This document shows, in pieces, positions 8,274 to 17,881 of a DNA stretch of 64,000 nucleotides. Every line of letters starts with the position of its first letter. The first letter of the stretch is position 1. Origin of the DNA: Prevotella melaninogenica (GTDB taxonomy: Bacteria; Bacteroidota; Bacteroidia; Bacteroidales; Bacteroidaceae); contig NZ_CP054011.1 in the NCBI RefSeq assembly GCF_013267595.1, positions 248,001 through 312,000 on the forward strand, read 5' to 3'. Below the pieces are notes generated by a model. The model was not told the DNA's origin and ran no database searches. It saw only the letters and a program-made list of their open reading frames with translations. Position numbers and translations under genes: made by a program.

Positions 8274-9467
8274 ATGGCACAACTATCAGATCGTTTAAAT
8301 CGATTGGCGCCTTCTGAGACATTAGCAATGTCGCAGAAGAGTAGTGAAATGAAAGCGCAGGGAATTAATGTTATCAACATGAGTGTGGGAGAACCAGACT
8401 TCATGACTCCTGATCATGTTAAGGAGGCGGGCAAAAAGGCTATTGATGATAACTTCTCTAAGTATTCTCCTGTTCCTGGTTATCCTGCTTTGAGAGAGGC
8501 TATCTCAAAGAAGCTGAAAGATGAAAACAATCTTGATTATGCTGCATCAGAGATTATTGTTGGTACTGGTGGTAAGCAGGGTGTTTGCAATGCTGTTTTG
8601 GCTTTGGTGAATCCAGGTGATGAGGTGCTTATTCCTGCACCTTATTGGGTGAGCTATCCACAGATGGTTAAACTCGCTGGCGGTGTTCCTGTTATTGTTT
8701 CTGCAGGAATTGAGCAAGACTTTAAGATTACCGCAGAGCAGTTAGAAGAGGCTATTACACCAAAGACAAAGATGATAATTCTTTGCTCTCCAAGTAATCC
8801 TACTGGTAGTGTTTATACTGCAGAGGAGTTGGAGGCTTTGTCAAAGGTTGTCTTGGCACATGAAGACGTGTTTGTTCTTTCAGATGAGATTTACGAACAC
8901 ATTAGTTATATAGGTGGCCATAGCAGTATCGCATCTTGTTCTGGAATGAAAGAACGTACGATTCTTTGTAACGGAGTTAGTAAGGCTTATGCTATGACTG
9001 GCTGGAGAATCGGTTGGGTAGCAGCACCAGAGTGGATTGTAAAAGGTCTCAATAAGTTGCAAGGACAATATACATCAGGTACATGTAGCGTAAGTCAGAT
9101 GGCTGCTGTTGCGGCATATGTTGAAGATCAATCTTGTGTAACTGAGTATCGAGAGACATTCCGTCGCCGTCGTGATCTGATTGTTAGTCTGGCAAAAGAA
9201 ATCCCTGGACTTGAGGTAAATGTGCCACAAGGTGCATTCTATCTCTTCCCTAAATGCTCCAGCTTCTTTGGAAAGACAGATGGCAAGCATGTGATTAATA
9301 ACTCATCCGACCTTGCTATGTATATTCTTGAAGAAGGATGTGTAGCAACAGTGGGTGGTGATGCTTTTGGTGCTCCAGACTGTTTTAGAATGAGTTATGC
9401 GACAAGTGATGAAAATATAAAGGAAGCGCTTCGTCGTATTAAAGAAGTACTTTCAAAACTTAAATAG
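8274..9467 (+). CDS. PLP-dependent aminotransferase (aspartate type)
   Basis: 397 aa, fold-type I aminotransferase of class Iβ. Visible motifs: GTGGKQGVCNA for phosphate binding, PAPYWVSYPQM, SPSNPTGSVY with the conserved Asn-Pro, LSDEIYEHISY, and the Schiff-base lysine K237 in SKAYAMTGWRIGW. The C-terminal domain has PQGAFYLFPKC and FRMSYA with the substrate carboxylate-binding arginine. Such enzymes transfer the amino group of aspartate to 2-oxoglutarate; exact substrate preference (Asp, Phe/Tyr or prephenate) is not readable. Cytoplasmic, with its own promoter. Confidence 0.92.
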   Translation: MAQLSDRLNRLAPSETLAMSQKSSEMKAQGINVINMSVGEPDFMTPDHVKEAGKKAIDDNFSKYSPVPGYPALREAISKKLKDENNLDYAASEIIVGTGGKQGVCNAVLALVNPGDEVLIPAPYWVSYPQMVKLAGGVPVIVSAGIEQDFKITAEQLEEAITPKTKMIILCSPSNPTGSVYTAEELEALSKVVLAHEDVFVLSDEIYEHISYIGGHSSIASCSGMKERTILCNGVSKAYAMTGWRIGWVAAPEWIVKGLNKLQGQYTSGTCSVSQMAAVAAYVEDQSCVTEYRETFRRRRDLIVSLAKEIPGLEVNVPQGAFYLFPKCSSFFGKTDGKHVINNSSDLAMYILEEGCVATVGGDAFGAPDCFRMSYATSDENIKEALRRIKEVLSKLK

Positions 9468-9695
9468 GAATCGGAAATGCAGATAGTAATAAAGATGAGA
9501 TAGAAACTGTACATTTATAACTGTTAAATGTTATTAATCGTAGCTGTAGTTTTCTTTTAATTACTATCTTTGCGGAGATAAGAAGCAGTGTTGAACCCCC
9601 TTTTATAATGGCGGTAAGATACAAATGCTTATAAATCAGAAAGATATTAACAAATTAATTCATTAATAACCTAAAAATTAAAATTTTATCAAATT

Positions 9696-10535
9696 ATGGC
9701 AACTACACAACAAAAACCAGCCCCACAGAAAAAGTCTGAGGGCTTCACAGGAGTTAGAGGTGCATTCTGGATTATCGTCGTTTGCGCTGTCGTTGCGTTC
9801 ACATTGTTCTACACATGGTTCGGTAATGAGATGCACTTCCAGGATGGAGCTGCACGTGAGAACCCAGCAGACGTTTGGGGTACCATCTTTAAGGGTGGCG
9901 TAGTCGTTCCTGTTATCCACACTCTCTTGTTGACAGTGCTCGCTATGTCTATCGAGCGTTGGATGGCTTTGAAGACTGCTTTTGGTAAGGGTGCCCTTCC
10001 AAAGTTCGTTGCAAACATCAAGAGTGCTCTTAACGCTAATGATCTTGCTAAGGCTAACCAGCTCTGCGATCAGCAGAAGGGTTCTGTAGCAAACGTTGTT
10101 AAGGCTTCTTTGAACGCTTACAAGGATATGGAGACTGGTGCTAATGCTAACCTTAAGAAGGCTCAGAAGGTAGCTAAGATTCAGCAGGCTCACGAGGAGG
10201 CTACTCAGCTTGAGATGCCAACTCTGACAATGAACCTCCCTATCATTGCTACTCTCGTAACACTTGGTACTCTTACTGGTCTTCTCGGTACTGTAACCGG
10301 TATGATTAAGTCGTTCTCTGCTCTTGCTGCAGGTGGTGGTGCTGACTCTGCTGCACTTTCTGCTGGTATTTCTGAGGCGTTGATCAACACCGCATTCGGT
10401 ATTGCAACATCTTGGTGTGCGGTAGTTTCTTATGGTTACTACTCTAACAAGGTTGACAAGTTGACTTTCGCCCTCGACGAGGTTGGTTATTCTATCGCTC
10501 AGACATACGAAGTAAACCACACAGACGAGGCTTAA
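9696..10535 (+). CDS. exbB: ExbB/TolQ-family proton channel subunit
   Basis: 279 aa with a membrane helix at about residues 25-45, a second near 70-90, a cytoplasmic helical stretch, and the MotA/TolQ/ExbB domain with two long helices containing PIIATLVTLGTLTGLLGTVTG near 177 and the segment ISEALINTAFGIATSW near 225. ExbB forms the pentameric ring that couples proton entry to TonB. It is first in exbB-exbD-exbD-tonB-pstS-like. A -7-like TATCTTTG is at 9565-9572. The extended N-terminus is usual in Bacteroidetes. Tightly biased codon use suggests high expression. Confidence 0.95.
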   Translation: MATTQQKPAPQKKSEGFTGVRGAFWIIVVCAVVAFTLFYTWFGNEMHFQDGAARENPADVWGTIFKGGVVVPVIHTLLLTVLAMSIERWMALKTAFGKGALPKFVANIKSALNANDLAKANQLCDQQKGSVANVVKASLNAYKDMETGANANLKKAQKVAKIQQAHEEATQLEMPTLTMNLPIIATLVTLGTLTGLLGTVTGMIKSFSALAAGGGADSAALSAGISEALINTAFGIATSWCAVVSYGYYSNKVDKLTFALDEVGYSIAQTYEVNHTDEA

Positions 10536-10565
10536 TTTTTGCTAACCCTTTAATAATTTATCGCT

Positions 10566-11216
10566 ATGGGTAAAGTAAAAGTTAAGAAGAATGACACTTT
10601 TATCGACATGACGCCTATGTCAGACGTTATGACCCTGTTGCTTACCTTCTTCATGCTGACATCAACGTTCGTTAAGAACGAGCCAGTGAAGGTAAATACT
10701 CCAGGTTCTGTGTCTGAAACTAAGGTGCCTGAGAATGGTGTCTTGACAATTCTTGTGAGTCCTGAAAAGGGACCTACAGGAAAGCCTACTGGCGAAGGCC
10801 AGGTTTTCTTGAGCTACGATAACACCAATGAGTTGGGACAAATCGTAGATAATATGGGCATTACATTGACTCCTGCACAGAAGAAAACTTTTGTTGCTGA
10901 GTCTACATTTGGTACTCCGCTCGATAAGTTAGCTGCTTATTTATCAAAGCCAGCTGCTGAGCGTGGTAAAGAACTCCCTAAGATGGGTATTCCTCTCGAT
11001 AGTATCCAAGGACAGGAGATGACTGAGTTCCAACAGTGGGTTAACGCAGCCCGCCAGGTGAACCCTAAGGTTAGACTTGCTATCAAGTCTGATTCCGATT
11101 CTCCTTATGGTACCGTTAAGAAGGTAATGAGCGAACTCCAGGATATGGATGAGAGCCATTACTATATGATCACACAGTTGGACGCTAAAAAGGCTGCGCA
11201 GGCAGCTAATAAGTAA
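10566..11216 (+). CDS. exbD: ExbD-family biopolymer transport protein (first copy)
   Basis: 216 aa with a short cytoplasmic N-terminus, DMTPMSDVMTLLLTFFMLTST at about 14-34 as the single membrane helix containing the conserved proton-carrying Asp, and a periplasmic domain. ExbD works with ExbB to energise TonB. Compared with E. coli ExbD (about 140 aa) the periplasmic domain is longer, with an insertion rich in Lys and Pro. It follows exbB by 30 bp and precedes the second exbD by 12 bp. Confidence 0.93.
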   Translation: MGKVKVKKNDTFIDMTPMSDVMTLLLTFFMLTSTFVKNEPVKVNTPGSVSETKVPENGVLTILVSPEKGPTGKPTGEGQVFLSYDNTNELGQIVDNMGITLTPAQKKTFVAESTFGTPLDKLAAYLSKPAAERGKELPKMGIPLDSIQGQEMTEFQQWVNAARQVNPKVRLAIKSDSDSPYGTVKKVMSELQDMDESHYYMITQLDAKKAAQAANK

Positions 11217-11228
11217 GGAGATCAAAGT

Positions 11229-11915
11229 ATGGAAATGATGGATACAGGAAAAGGAGGCGGCAAGCAGAAGAAGATGACCGTCCGCGTAGACTTTACGCCG
11301 ATGGTGGATATGCTTATGTTGCTGATTACCTTCTTCATGCTTTGTACTTCACTTAGCAAGCCTTCAACTATGGAGTTGACGATGCCAAGTAATGATAAAA
11401 CTCAGAAGGATACTCAGAAGAATGAGGCCAAGGAGTCACACTCTATTACGATTTACATTGCTGACGGAGATAAAATCTTCTACGGTAACGGTAAACCAGA
11501 GTATGATAACGCTAATTGGTTGAAGCCAGCTGATTGGAGTAACACTCCAAGTGGTATTCGCTACGTTCTTCAGCATAAGCAGGTGGGTGACCCTTCAGCA
11601 GGTGATCCAGTCTCTATCCCATATCAGGATATGGACATCGCTGTGAAGGAACTCAATCGTAAGAAGCAGGCTAATCCAGCTTCTTATCCTGACAGCATTT
11701 ATCAGGCTGAGTTGTCTGCGATCAAGACTGGTATGATTAATGGCAAGAAGGTTTCTACTATGACTGTCATTATCAAGCCAACTGATCAAGCTTCTTATCG
11801 TCATTTGGTAGACATCCTCGATGAAATGCAGATTTCATATATTGGAACTTACGTCATTGACAAGCTGACAGACCAAGACAAGGCTCTCTTAGCCAAGAAA
11901 GGTATAAAGGCTTAA
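11229..11915 (+). CDS. exbD: ExbD-family biopolymer transport protein (second copy)
   Basis: 228 aa, paralogue of the preceding gene. FTPMVDMLMLLITFFMLCTSL near 19-39 is the membrane helix, again with the conserved Asp. The periplasmic part differs and includes KPADWSNTPSGIRYVLQHK. Two non-identical ExbD subunits next to one ExbB are common in Bacteroidetes and may give a mixed ExbD dimer in the channel (inference). Same operon: 12 bp after the first exbD and 33 bp before tonB. Confidence 0.93.
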   Translation: MEMMDTGKGGGKQKKMTVRVDFTPMVDMLMLLITFFMLCTSLSKPSTMELTMPSNDKTQKDTQKNEAKESHSITIYIADGDKIFYGNGKPEYDNANWLKPADWSNTPSGIRYVLQHKQVGDPSAGDPVSIPYQDMDIAVKELNRKKQANPASYPDSIYQAELSAIKTGMINGKKVSTMTVIIKPTDQASYRHLVDILDEMQISYIGTYVIDKLTDQDKALLAKKGIKA

Positions 11916-11948
11916 TCACTGAATAGTAACAATTAAAGAAAGAAAACA

Positions 11949-12830
11949 ATGGCAAAAATAGATTTATGCGATCCTAAATGGGTCGACATGGTGTTCGCCG
12001 ACAAGAACAAGGAGTACGGTGCATACAAGCTTCGTAAAACTGTTTCTCAGCGTAATATCAAGGCTTTAGCTATTCTGCTTTGTGCTGCATTCCTTGGTGG
12101 TGGTTACTTAGCTTATCAGATCAAGAAGCATAACGACGACTTGGCTGCACAAGCTGAATATGCAGCAAAGATGGAGTTAGCAGCTCTTGAGCAGGCTAAG
12201 AAAGAGCAGGCTGAACGTAAGAAACAGCAGAAGAAGGAAGAACCTAAGAAGATTGAACCTGAAAAGGTTGTTCCTGAAACGCGTGCAACAGTTAAGTTTA
12301 CAGCCCCTGTCATCAAGGATGATAAGGATGTTAAGGAAGAGATGCCACCAATGGTCAAGATGAATAAGGAGACTAAGGCAGTCGGTGTTGAGAACAAGGA
12401 AGGTACGGAAGATCGTACTGAAGTTGCTGCTCGTAGCACTGTTGCTACTCCTGAACAGATTGTACCAAAGATCGAGAAACCAGTTGTTGAGGCTCCAAAA
12501 CCAGAGCCAAAGCAGGAGGTTGAGAACAAGGTCTTCACAGTGGCAGAGGTTATGCCTTCATTCCCTAATGTAAATGCTTGGTTGGCTTCTCATATCCAAT
12601 ACCCAGCAGTTGCAGCAGAGAATGGTGTGCAGGGACGTGTTATTGTCAAGTTCGTTGTAGGACGTGACGGTAGCGTTAGTCAGGCACAAATCGTTCGTGG
12701 TGTTGATCAGGCACTCGATCGTGAGGCACTTCGCGTTGTTAATAGTATGCCGAAGTGGTCTCCAGGTATGAACAATGGTCAGCCAGCAAACGTTTGGTTT
12801 ACTCTCCCTATTACTTTCAAACTGCAGTAA
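11949..12830 (+). CDS. tonB: TonB energy transducer
   Basis: 293 aa. The N-terminus carries the Bacteroidetes motif NKEYGAYKLR, then a membrane helix near residues 38-55, a Lys/Glu/Pro/Val-rich periplasmic linker (about 60-190), and a TonB C-terminal domain with YPAVAAENGVQGRVIVKFVV and the conserved end PVWFTLPITFKL-like (NVWFTLPITFKLQ). It spans the periplasm and contacts the TonB box of outer membrane receptors such as the SusC protein and the receptor at 60297. The PstS-like gene starts 13 bp after its stop. Confidence 0.94.
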   Translation: MAKIDLCDPKWVDMVFADKNKEYGAYKLRKTVSQRNIKALAILLCAAFLGGGYLAYQIKKHNDDLAAQAEYAAKMELAALEQAKKEQAERKKQQKKEEPKKIEPEKVVPETRATVKFTAPVIKDDKDVKEEMPPMVKMNKETKAVGVENKEGTEDRTEVAARSTVATPEQIVPKIEKPVVEAPKPEPKQEVENKVFTVAEVMPSFPNVNAWLASHIQYPAVAAENGVQGRVIVKFVVGRDGSVSQAQIVRGVDQALDREALRVVNSMPKWSPGMNNGQPANVWFTLPITFKLQ

Positions 12831-12843
12831 AAGCAAATATTAT

Positions 12844-13809
12844 ATGAAAAGAACCAGATTCTACATAACAGTAGGATTGATGCTATCCCTCGGCTTCCTT
12901 CTGTCTGCTTGCGGACAGAAGAAAGCTAAGGACGGCAGAACAGATACACCGACGTCAGGGACGATTAAGTTCGCCTCTGACGAAAGTTTTAGTCCTATTA
13001 TAGAGGAACTGTTACAGAATTATCAGTTCCGCTATCCAGAAACTCACTTGTTGCCAATCTATACAGATGACAACAAAGGTATGCAACTGCTCCTCGACCA
13101 GAAAGTTAATCTTTTCTTTACTTCTCATGCATTGACGAAGGGAGAAGATGCTATGTTACGAGAGAAAGGTCCTATCCCAGCGGTATTCCCGATAGGATAT
13201 GATGGAATTGCTTTCATTGTGAACAATACGAATGCAGATTCATGTATTACGGTTACCGATGTTAAGAAGATTCTCAGTGGTCAGATTGCAAAATGGAATC
13301 AGCTGAACCCTAAGAATGATAAGGGTAATATTGAAGTTGTCTTTGACAATAAAGCATCAGCTACGTTACATTATGTAGTCGACTCCATTTTAGGTGGAAA
13401 GAATATTAAGAGTGCGAACATTGTTGCTGCAAATAACAGTAAGTCAGTTATTGACTATGTTCACAAAACTCCGAATGCTATAGGTGTTATTGGGTCAAAT
13501 TGGTTGAATGATCATCGTGACTCTACAAACACCACATTTAAGAAAGATATTAGAGTGGTTGGTCTTTCAAAGACTACCGTTGCACAGCCAGAGAATAGTT
13601 GGCAACCTTACCAAGCTTATCTGTTGGATGGCAGATATCCTTTCGTAAGAACTATCTACGCTGTCGTGGCTGACCCTCACAAAGCATTGCCTTGGGCATT
13701 TGCAAACTTCGTAACCAATCCAATTGGTCAGAAGATTATTTTTAAGGCTGGTCTCTTGCCTTATCGTGGTGAAATCAACATTCGTGAAGTTGAAGTTAAG
13801 ACCCAGTAG
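12844..13809 (+). CDS. PstS-like phosphate-binding lipoprotein
   Basis: 321 aa from the ATG at 12844. An open frame reaches back into tonB, but the signal sequence starts here: MKRTRFYITVGLMLSLG, then lipobox LLSAC. The body is a PBP-like domain with ASDESFSPIIEELLQNY, IGYDGIAFIVNN and ILSGQIAKWNQ, the typical substrate-binding protein pattern of the PstS/PBP_2 family. No pstCAB genes are nearby. Its place directly after tonB suggests a role with the Ton system rather than a normal ABC importer (inference). Ligand untested. Confidence 0.85.
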   Translation: MKRTRFYITVGLMLSLGFLLSACGQKKAKDGRTDTPTSGTIKFASDESFSPIIEELLQNYQFRYPETHLLPIYTDDNKGMQLLLDQKVNLFFTSHALTKGEDAMLREKGPIPAVFPIGYDGIAFIVNNTNADSCITVTDVKKILSGQIAKWNQLNPKNDKGNIEVVFDNKASATLHYVVDSILGGKNIKSANIVAANNSKSVIDYVHKTPNAIGVIGSNWLNDHRDSTNTTFKKDIRVVGLSKTTVAQPENSWQPYQAYLLDGRYPFVRTIYAVVADPHKALPWAFANFVTNPIGQKIIFKAGLLPYRGEINIREVEVKTQ

Positions 13810-14006
13810 TCAGTAAAGCACAGTGTGTTATTTATTGGCAAATGATAATTAGTTATGATTAATTATAATGTGGTCGTTATAACATTAGAGAAGATTTATT
13901 TTGCTTATCAACATTAGTTACTACTCTCATAGAATTAAACTAAATGCCGTGGTAGGCGTCTTAATGAATAAAGTTCACTTGAATTAAAATCTAAAGAGAA
14001 AGAATT

Positions 14007-15422
14007 ATGAAGACAAAGAAATATTTAATAGCTGGAGCCTTGATGTTGGCAATGTCAACTCCAGCAATGGCACAGGATGTTGATTACGCAGTAGCTCTTA
14101 AGCCTATTGTAGCTGCTATCGAAGCTGCACCAAATGATCCAAAGGCAGCAAAGGATCTTATTAAGGAGTATCAGAAGAACTTTAAGAAGAGTGAAGAGGC
14201 TATTGTTGCTTTGGGTAATGTTTACCTTTTGCAGCATAATTATGATGCTGCTACAGAGATAGCAAACAACGTCATCAATAATAAGAAATACAAGGGTAGC
14301 TTAGCTTATGTCCTCTTGGGCGATATTGCTGCTCTTAAGGATTCTATCGGTAATGCAGGTGCAGCTGCTACACAGTATCAGAATGCAATTACTGTTGATC
14401 CACAGAACGTAACAGCTTACGAACGTTATGCTAAGGTTTTTCGTCACGTAAACTCAAAGGTTGCTGTTCAGAAACTTGAAGAACTTCGTAAGGTTAAGCC
14501 AGACTATCCAGTAGAGGCAACTGCAGCTGAAATCATGCTTGGCGATGGTAAGTATAAGGAGGCATTAGAGTGGTATGCTAAGGCTAATCCAGCTAATATG
14601 TCAGAGGACAACTTCTATAACTATGGTTTTTCTGCTTACATTACAAAAGACTATCAGAGAGCTTTGGATGTTGTAAAGCAGGGTTTGCAGAAGTTCCCTA
14701 ACAGTGAGTACTTGAGCCGTATTGCTATGATGGCATCAGTTGAGTTGAAGGATTATGCTTCTGCTATCAACTATGGTAAGGTCGTGTTTGCTGGTTCTGG
14801 TAAGAAGGTAGCTAATGACTACGATGTATATGCAAAGGCACTTTGCGGTGCTCAGCAGTATGACGAAGCTATCAACACTGTTAACAAGGCACTCGAGGTT
14901 GATAAGAACAATATTGAGCCTTTGAAGACTTTGGCTGCTATCTATGCTGCACAGGGTAATGATGACAAGGCACTCGAGGTTCAGCAGGAGTATCTTTCTA
15001 AGAGTAAGAAGGCTACTAATAATGACTGGGCAACACTTGCTAATACCTATGTTACAAAGGCAGAGGGCTTGACAGACCGTGCTGCTAAGAACGCTGTTCT
15101 TGCAAAGGCATTTGATGTTTACGAGCAGATGGTTTCTAAGTTCCCAACAATCTCTGATTGGGTATGGTTGAACCAAGCTAACGTAGCTCAGTTGATGAAC
15201 GATCCTGATAAGGTAGCTGAAATCTATCAGAAGGTGGCTGCTTACGAAGAGGCTAAGCCAACGCTCGATGAGGATAGCAAGAGTTACTTGGAGAACGTTT
15301 ACTATGGTCTTGGCTACTATTACTCAAAGAAGGGTAACAAGCCACTTGCAGACGAGTACTTCAATAAGGTGCTGAAGGTTAATCCTAACAATGACGGCGC
15401 TAAGAAGGCTTTAGGAATGTAA
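14007..15422 (+). CDS. TPR-repeat secreted protein
   Basis: 471 aa with signal peptide ending at ...PAMAQ. It then consists of helical TPR units, recognisable as PNDPKAAKDLIKEYQKNF, ATQYQNAITVDPQNVTAYERY, ALEVDKNNIEPLKTLAAIYAA and ADEYFNKVLKVNPNNDGAKKA. The TPR superhelix is a protein interaction scaffold, here in the periplasm. Lies 197 bp after the PstS-like gene, so it may have its own transcript, and it ends at a strong terminator (15449). Partners unknown; linkage to exbBD-tonB suggests a role in the envelope transport system. Confidence 0.85.
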   Translation: MKTKKYLIAGALMLAMSTPAMAQDVDYAVALKPIVAAIEAAPNDPKAAKDLIKEYQKNFKKSEEAIVALGNVYLLQHNYDAATEIANNVINNKKYKGSLAYVLLGDIAALKDSIGNAGAAATQYQNAITVDPQNVTAYERYAKVFRHVNSKVAVQKLEELRKVKPDYPVEATAAEIMLGDGKYKEALEWYAKANPANMSEDNFYNYGFSAYITKDYQRALDVVKQGLQKFPNSEYLSRIAMMASVELKDYASAINYGKVVFAGSGKKVANDYDVYAKALCGAQQYDEAINTVNKALEVDKNNIEPLKTLAAIYAAQGNDDKALEVQQEYLSKSKKATNNDWATLANTYVTKAEGLTDRAAKNAVLAKAFDVYEQMVSKFPTISDWVWLNQANVAQLMNDPDKVAEIYQKVAAYEEAKPTLDEDSKSYLENVYYGLGYYYSKKGNKPLADEYFNKVLKVNPNNDGAKKALGM

Positions 15423-15448
15423 TTATCTGAACAATCATTAGATATAAG

Positions 15449-15481
15449 GGCGATGGTCGTAATGATCATCGCCTTTTTTTG
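15449..15481 (+). terminator. Terminator of TPR gene
   Basis: GGCGATGGTC / GATCATCGCC stem (one G-U) with a five-base loop and a run of seven T, 27 bp after the stop codon. Confidence 0.85.
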
Positions 15482-15574
15482 CTTCCTTTATTAAATGTTT
15501 GGACACTTACCTTATAGTTTGAACGTAATAACCTTAATGTTTCTATAAAATATAGCAGGACTATCAACTACCAA

Positions 15575-15918
15575 CTTTTATTCTTCGACACAGAATTCCT
15601 TTTCATGTTTATACTTAGAGAGCTTGCTAATAATGGTTTGAAAAATAATGACAAAACGTCGAATAAAATATCTATAAATCGAGGCAAAGATACGTACAAA
15701 AAGCAAGTCTGCAACAAGCAGTGAATCAATCGGTTACAAAATCGTTTTCGTAAAGGTGCTTAATTGGACTTCAAAAGGGCGTTAGTAAGGGTCTTAAAGG
15801 GCACCTTTTGTAAGTCAATTAGGCGTCTTTAAGAAGCCAAAAGAGCATATGTTGGTTTTCGATTTCACGAAAATAGTTTACAAAGAACATTCAATATAGA
15901 AATCCGTTGTTTGTTTAA
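15575..15918 (+). repeat. Interspersed intergenic element, copy C
   Basis: Aligns with copy A (48-437) from CCTTTTCATGTTTATACT to CCGTTGTTTGTTTAA, including AATAAAATATCTATAAATCG near 15662, the 22-bp array and CGAAAATAGTTTACAA near 15869. Left flank is more diverged than in A versus D. No conserved frame. The remaining gap, 15919-16507, shows only a possible -7 box TATCTTTG at 16316-16323 and no gene. Confidence 0.75.
15751..15860 (+). repeat. 22-bp tandem array, family 1, locus C (5 units)
   Basis: Units start at 15751, 15773, 15795, 15817 and 15839, exactly 22 bp apart, and begin TAAAGGTGC, AAAAGGGCG, TAAAGGGCA, AATTAGGCG and AAAAGAGCA. Unit order is the same as in locus A. Confidence 0.9.
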
Positions 15919-16507
15919 TATGGGCAGATATACTAACGGATAGACAAGGTATTAGTTAGTCTTTTTATGCTTTATCTTGTAGTTATGGTCCTTTTATATA
16001 AGGATTAAATTTTAACTATACATACCATTCAAGTGTATATGCGTTTATTCTTTTTTCAAGTTATGATTTATTAAAGAAGTTTTATCGTCTATGTCTGTTT
16101 ATTTATATTCAAATTTATTTGCTATAGATGATTTTTTATGTTTTGAACGATGCAAGTGGATGTGTGTAGTGCTCCGTAATTGATTGTTTACAAAGATTGC
16201 AAAAACCTTTCTATTCTCTTTCAAGAAAAGCGAAAATCATCAGCCTTTGATATATAAATTATCTTTTAATTCTTATTCATGAGTGCTATTCCTGCTTTTT
16301 CTCGTTAATTTTATGTATCTTTGTCATCGTTTGAAAAGACACAATACTAAGTTTGCAGTGGTGTTCGAATAGCCTGCTTGAACCTATTTATCTCTTTTGG
16401 TTACATGATTGATGTATCTCTCATTGGTTTTGTTGATAGTAGGCTGTGGGAAAAGGACACTTTGCATACAATAATGACAATAACAGAACTCAAAAGCGTA
16501 ACAAGCA

Positions 16508-17776
16508 TTGAAAACAGAAAGAAAGATAAGTCCATGGGCATGGATACCCTCACTTTATTTTGCTGAGGGTCTGCCTTATATTGCCGTAACTGTATTATCC
16601 TTGCAGGTCTATATGCAAATGGGCTTGTCAGATGCCGAAGTAACTTTTTATACTTCATGGCTTTACCTCCCTTGGGTTATCAAACCTCTGTGGAGTCCAT
16701 TTCTTGATTTGATTAAGACAAAGCGATGGTGGATTATCATTATGCAGTTGCTTGTAGGTGCAGCTTTCGCAGGTGTTGCCTTTACGGTCAATACTTCGTT
16801 ATGGCTTCAAGGAACAATCTGTTTCTTTTGGTTGCTGGCATTTAGTAGTGCGACACATGATGTCGGAGCTGATGGATTCTATATGATGGGACTTAATCAG
16901 CATGATCAAGCTTTCTTTGTAGGTATTCGTTCAACCTTCTATCGTATATCAATGGTTGTTGGTAAGGGTGGACTGATTGCGCTCGCTGGTTTTTTACATA
17001 AGAACTTTGATATTCAGTGGGCTTGGTCGCTTGTGTTTTATGGTCTGATGGCTCTTTTTATGGGACTTGCCCTCTATCATCGCTTTATTCTTCCTCGTCC
17101 GTCTGAGGATTCAGAGAGGGCACAGGTGTCAGCCAGCCATTTGCTTCGCAGTTTTGGAGATACTTTTCTTTCCTTCTTCAAAAAGGAGCAGGCTTTAACA
17201 ACAATCTGTTTCCTACTTCTCTTTCGTTTGCCAGAAGCTTTGATAATCCCTATTTCTCAACTCTTTCTGCAGGCATCGAAGGCTAAAGGGGGATTGGCCC
17301 TTTCTGAGATAGAGTATGGTACGGTGAATGGTGTTGTTGGTGTGGCAGGTCTCTTGATAGGCGGTGTCATTGGAGGATTGATGATCAGTCGTGATGGTTT
17401 AAAGCGTTGGATATGGCCGATGACGGCAGCTATCACGTTGCCTAACTTAGCCTATGTCTATTTAGCCTATATGCTTCCCGATAATGTGATAGCTATTAGT
17501 GTAGCTGTATTTATCGAGAATTTCGGTTATGGTTTTGGTTTTAGTGCCTATATGCTCTTTATGATTTATTTCAGTCGGGGCGAGCATAAGACCAGTCATT
17601 ATGCGCTTTGTACGGGCTTTATGGCGTTGTCAATGATGATTCCAGGGTTGTTTGCGGGTGCGCTGGCACAGGCAGTGGGTTATCGTTGGTTCTTTGTTAT
17701 CGTAATGTTTGTTTGCATCTTCCCATTCTTGGTTGCTCATCAGCTACGTATTGATGAGGATTTTGGGAAGAAGTAG
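16508..17776 (+). CDS. AmpG-type MFS transporter
   Basis: 422 aa with about 12 hydrophobic helices. The opening SPWAWIPSLYFAEGLPYIAV matches the AmpG/PAT group of the major facilitator superfamily, which imports anhydro-muropeptides during wall recycling; the substrate here is not proven. The start is a TTG at 16508, directly after an in-frame stop at 16499. The first in-frame ATG would remove helix 1, so TTG is preferred. It has MFS-like ATHDVGADGFYM near 118 and FIENFGYGFGFSAYM near 340. The gene is convergent with mutY. Confidence 0.82.
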   Translation: MKTERKISPWAWIPSLYFAEGLPYIAVTVLSLQVYMQMGLSDAEVTFYTSWLYLPWVIKPLWSPFLDLIKTKRWWIIIMQLLVGAAFAGVAFTVNTSLWLQGTICFFWLLAFSSATHDVGADGFYMMGLNQHDQAFFVGIRSTFYRISMVVGKGGLIALAGFLHKNFDIQWAWSLVFYGLMALFMGLALYHRFILPRPSEDSERAQVSASHLLRSFGDTFLSFFKKEQALTTICFLLLFRLPEALIIPISQLFLQASKAKGGLALSEIEYGTVNGVVGVAGLLIGGVIGGLMISRDGLKRWIWPMTAAITLPNLAYVYLAYMLPDNVIAISVAVFIENFGYGFGFSAYMLFMIYFSRGEHKTSHYALCTGFMALSMMIPGLFAGALAQAVGYRWFFVIVMFVCIFPFLVAHQLRIDEDFGKK

Positions 17777-17821
17777 CCGATAGAGGCGCTTTGAAGGAAG
17801 GAGAAAGGGGAGGAGGGAAGG

Positions 17822-17842
17822 CTACGAGGCAGTGCCTCGTAG
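17822..17842. terminator. Hairpin between ampG-like gene and mutY
   Basis: CTACGAGGC / GCCTCGTAG, a 9-bp perfect stem with 3-base loop, sits between two convergent genes in a purine-rich GC-rich stretch. There is no T-run, so termination is only a guess. Confidence 0.4.
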
Positions 17843-17881
17843 AAGCGGACCGTGGGATAGACGGCTGAAGGGAGGCGGAAT

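Noticed and set aside
9678..10520. 280-aa ORF opposite exbB
   Set aside because: Shadow of a strongly codon-biased gene, with no domain recognised.
12116..12538. 140-aa Ser/Phe-rich ORF opposite tonB
   Set aside because: It is the antisense of the Lys/Glu/Pro linker of TonB.
16378..16566. Short ORF upstream of the AmpG-type gene
   Set aside because: It overlaps the transporter start in another frame and has no recognisable domain or promoter of its own.
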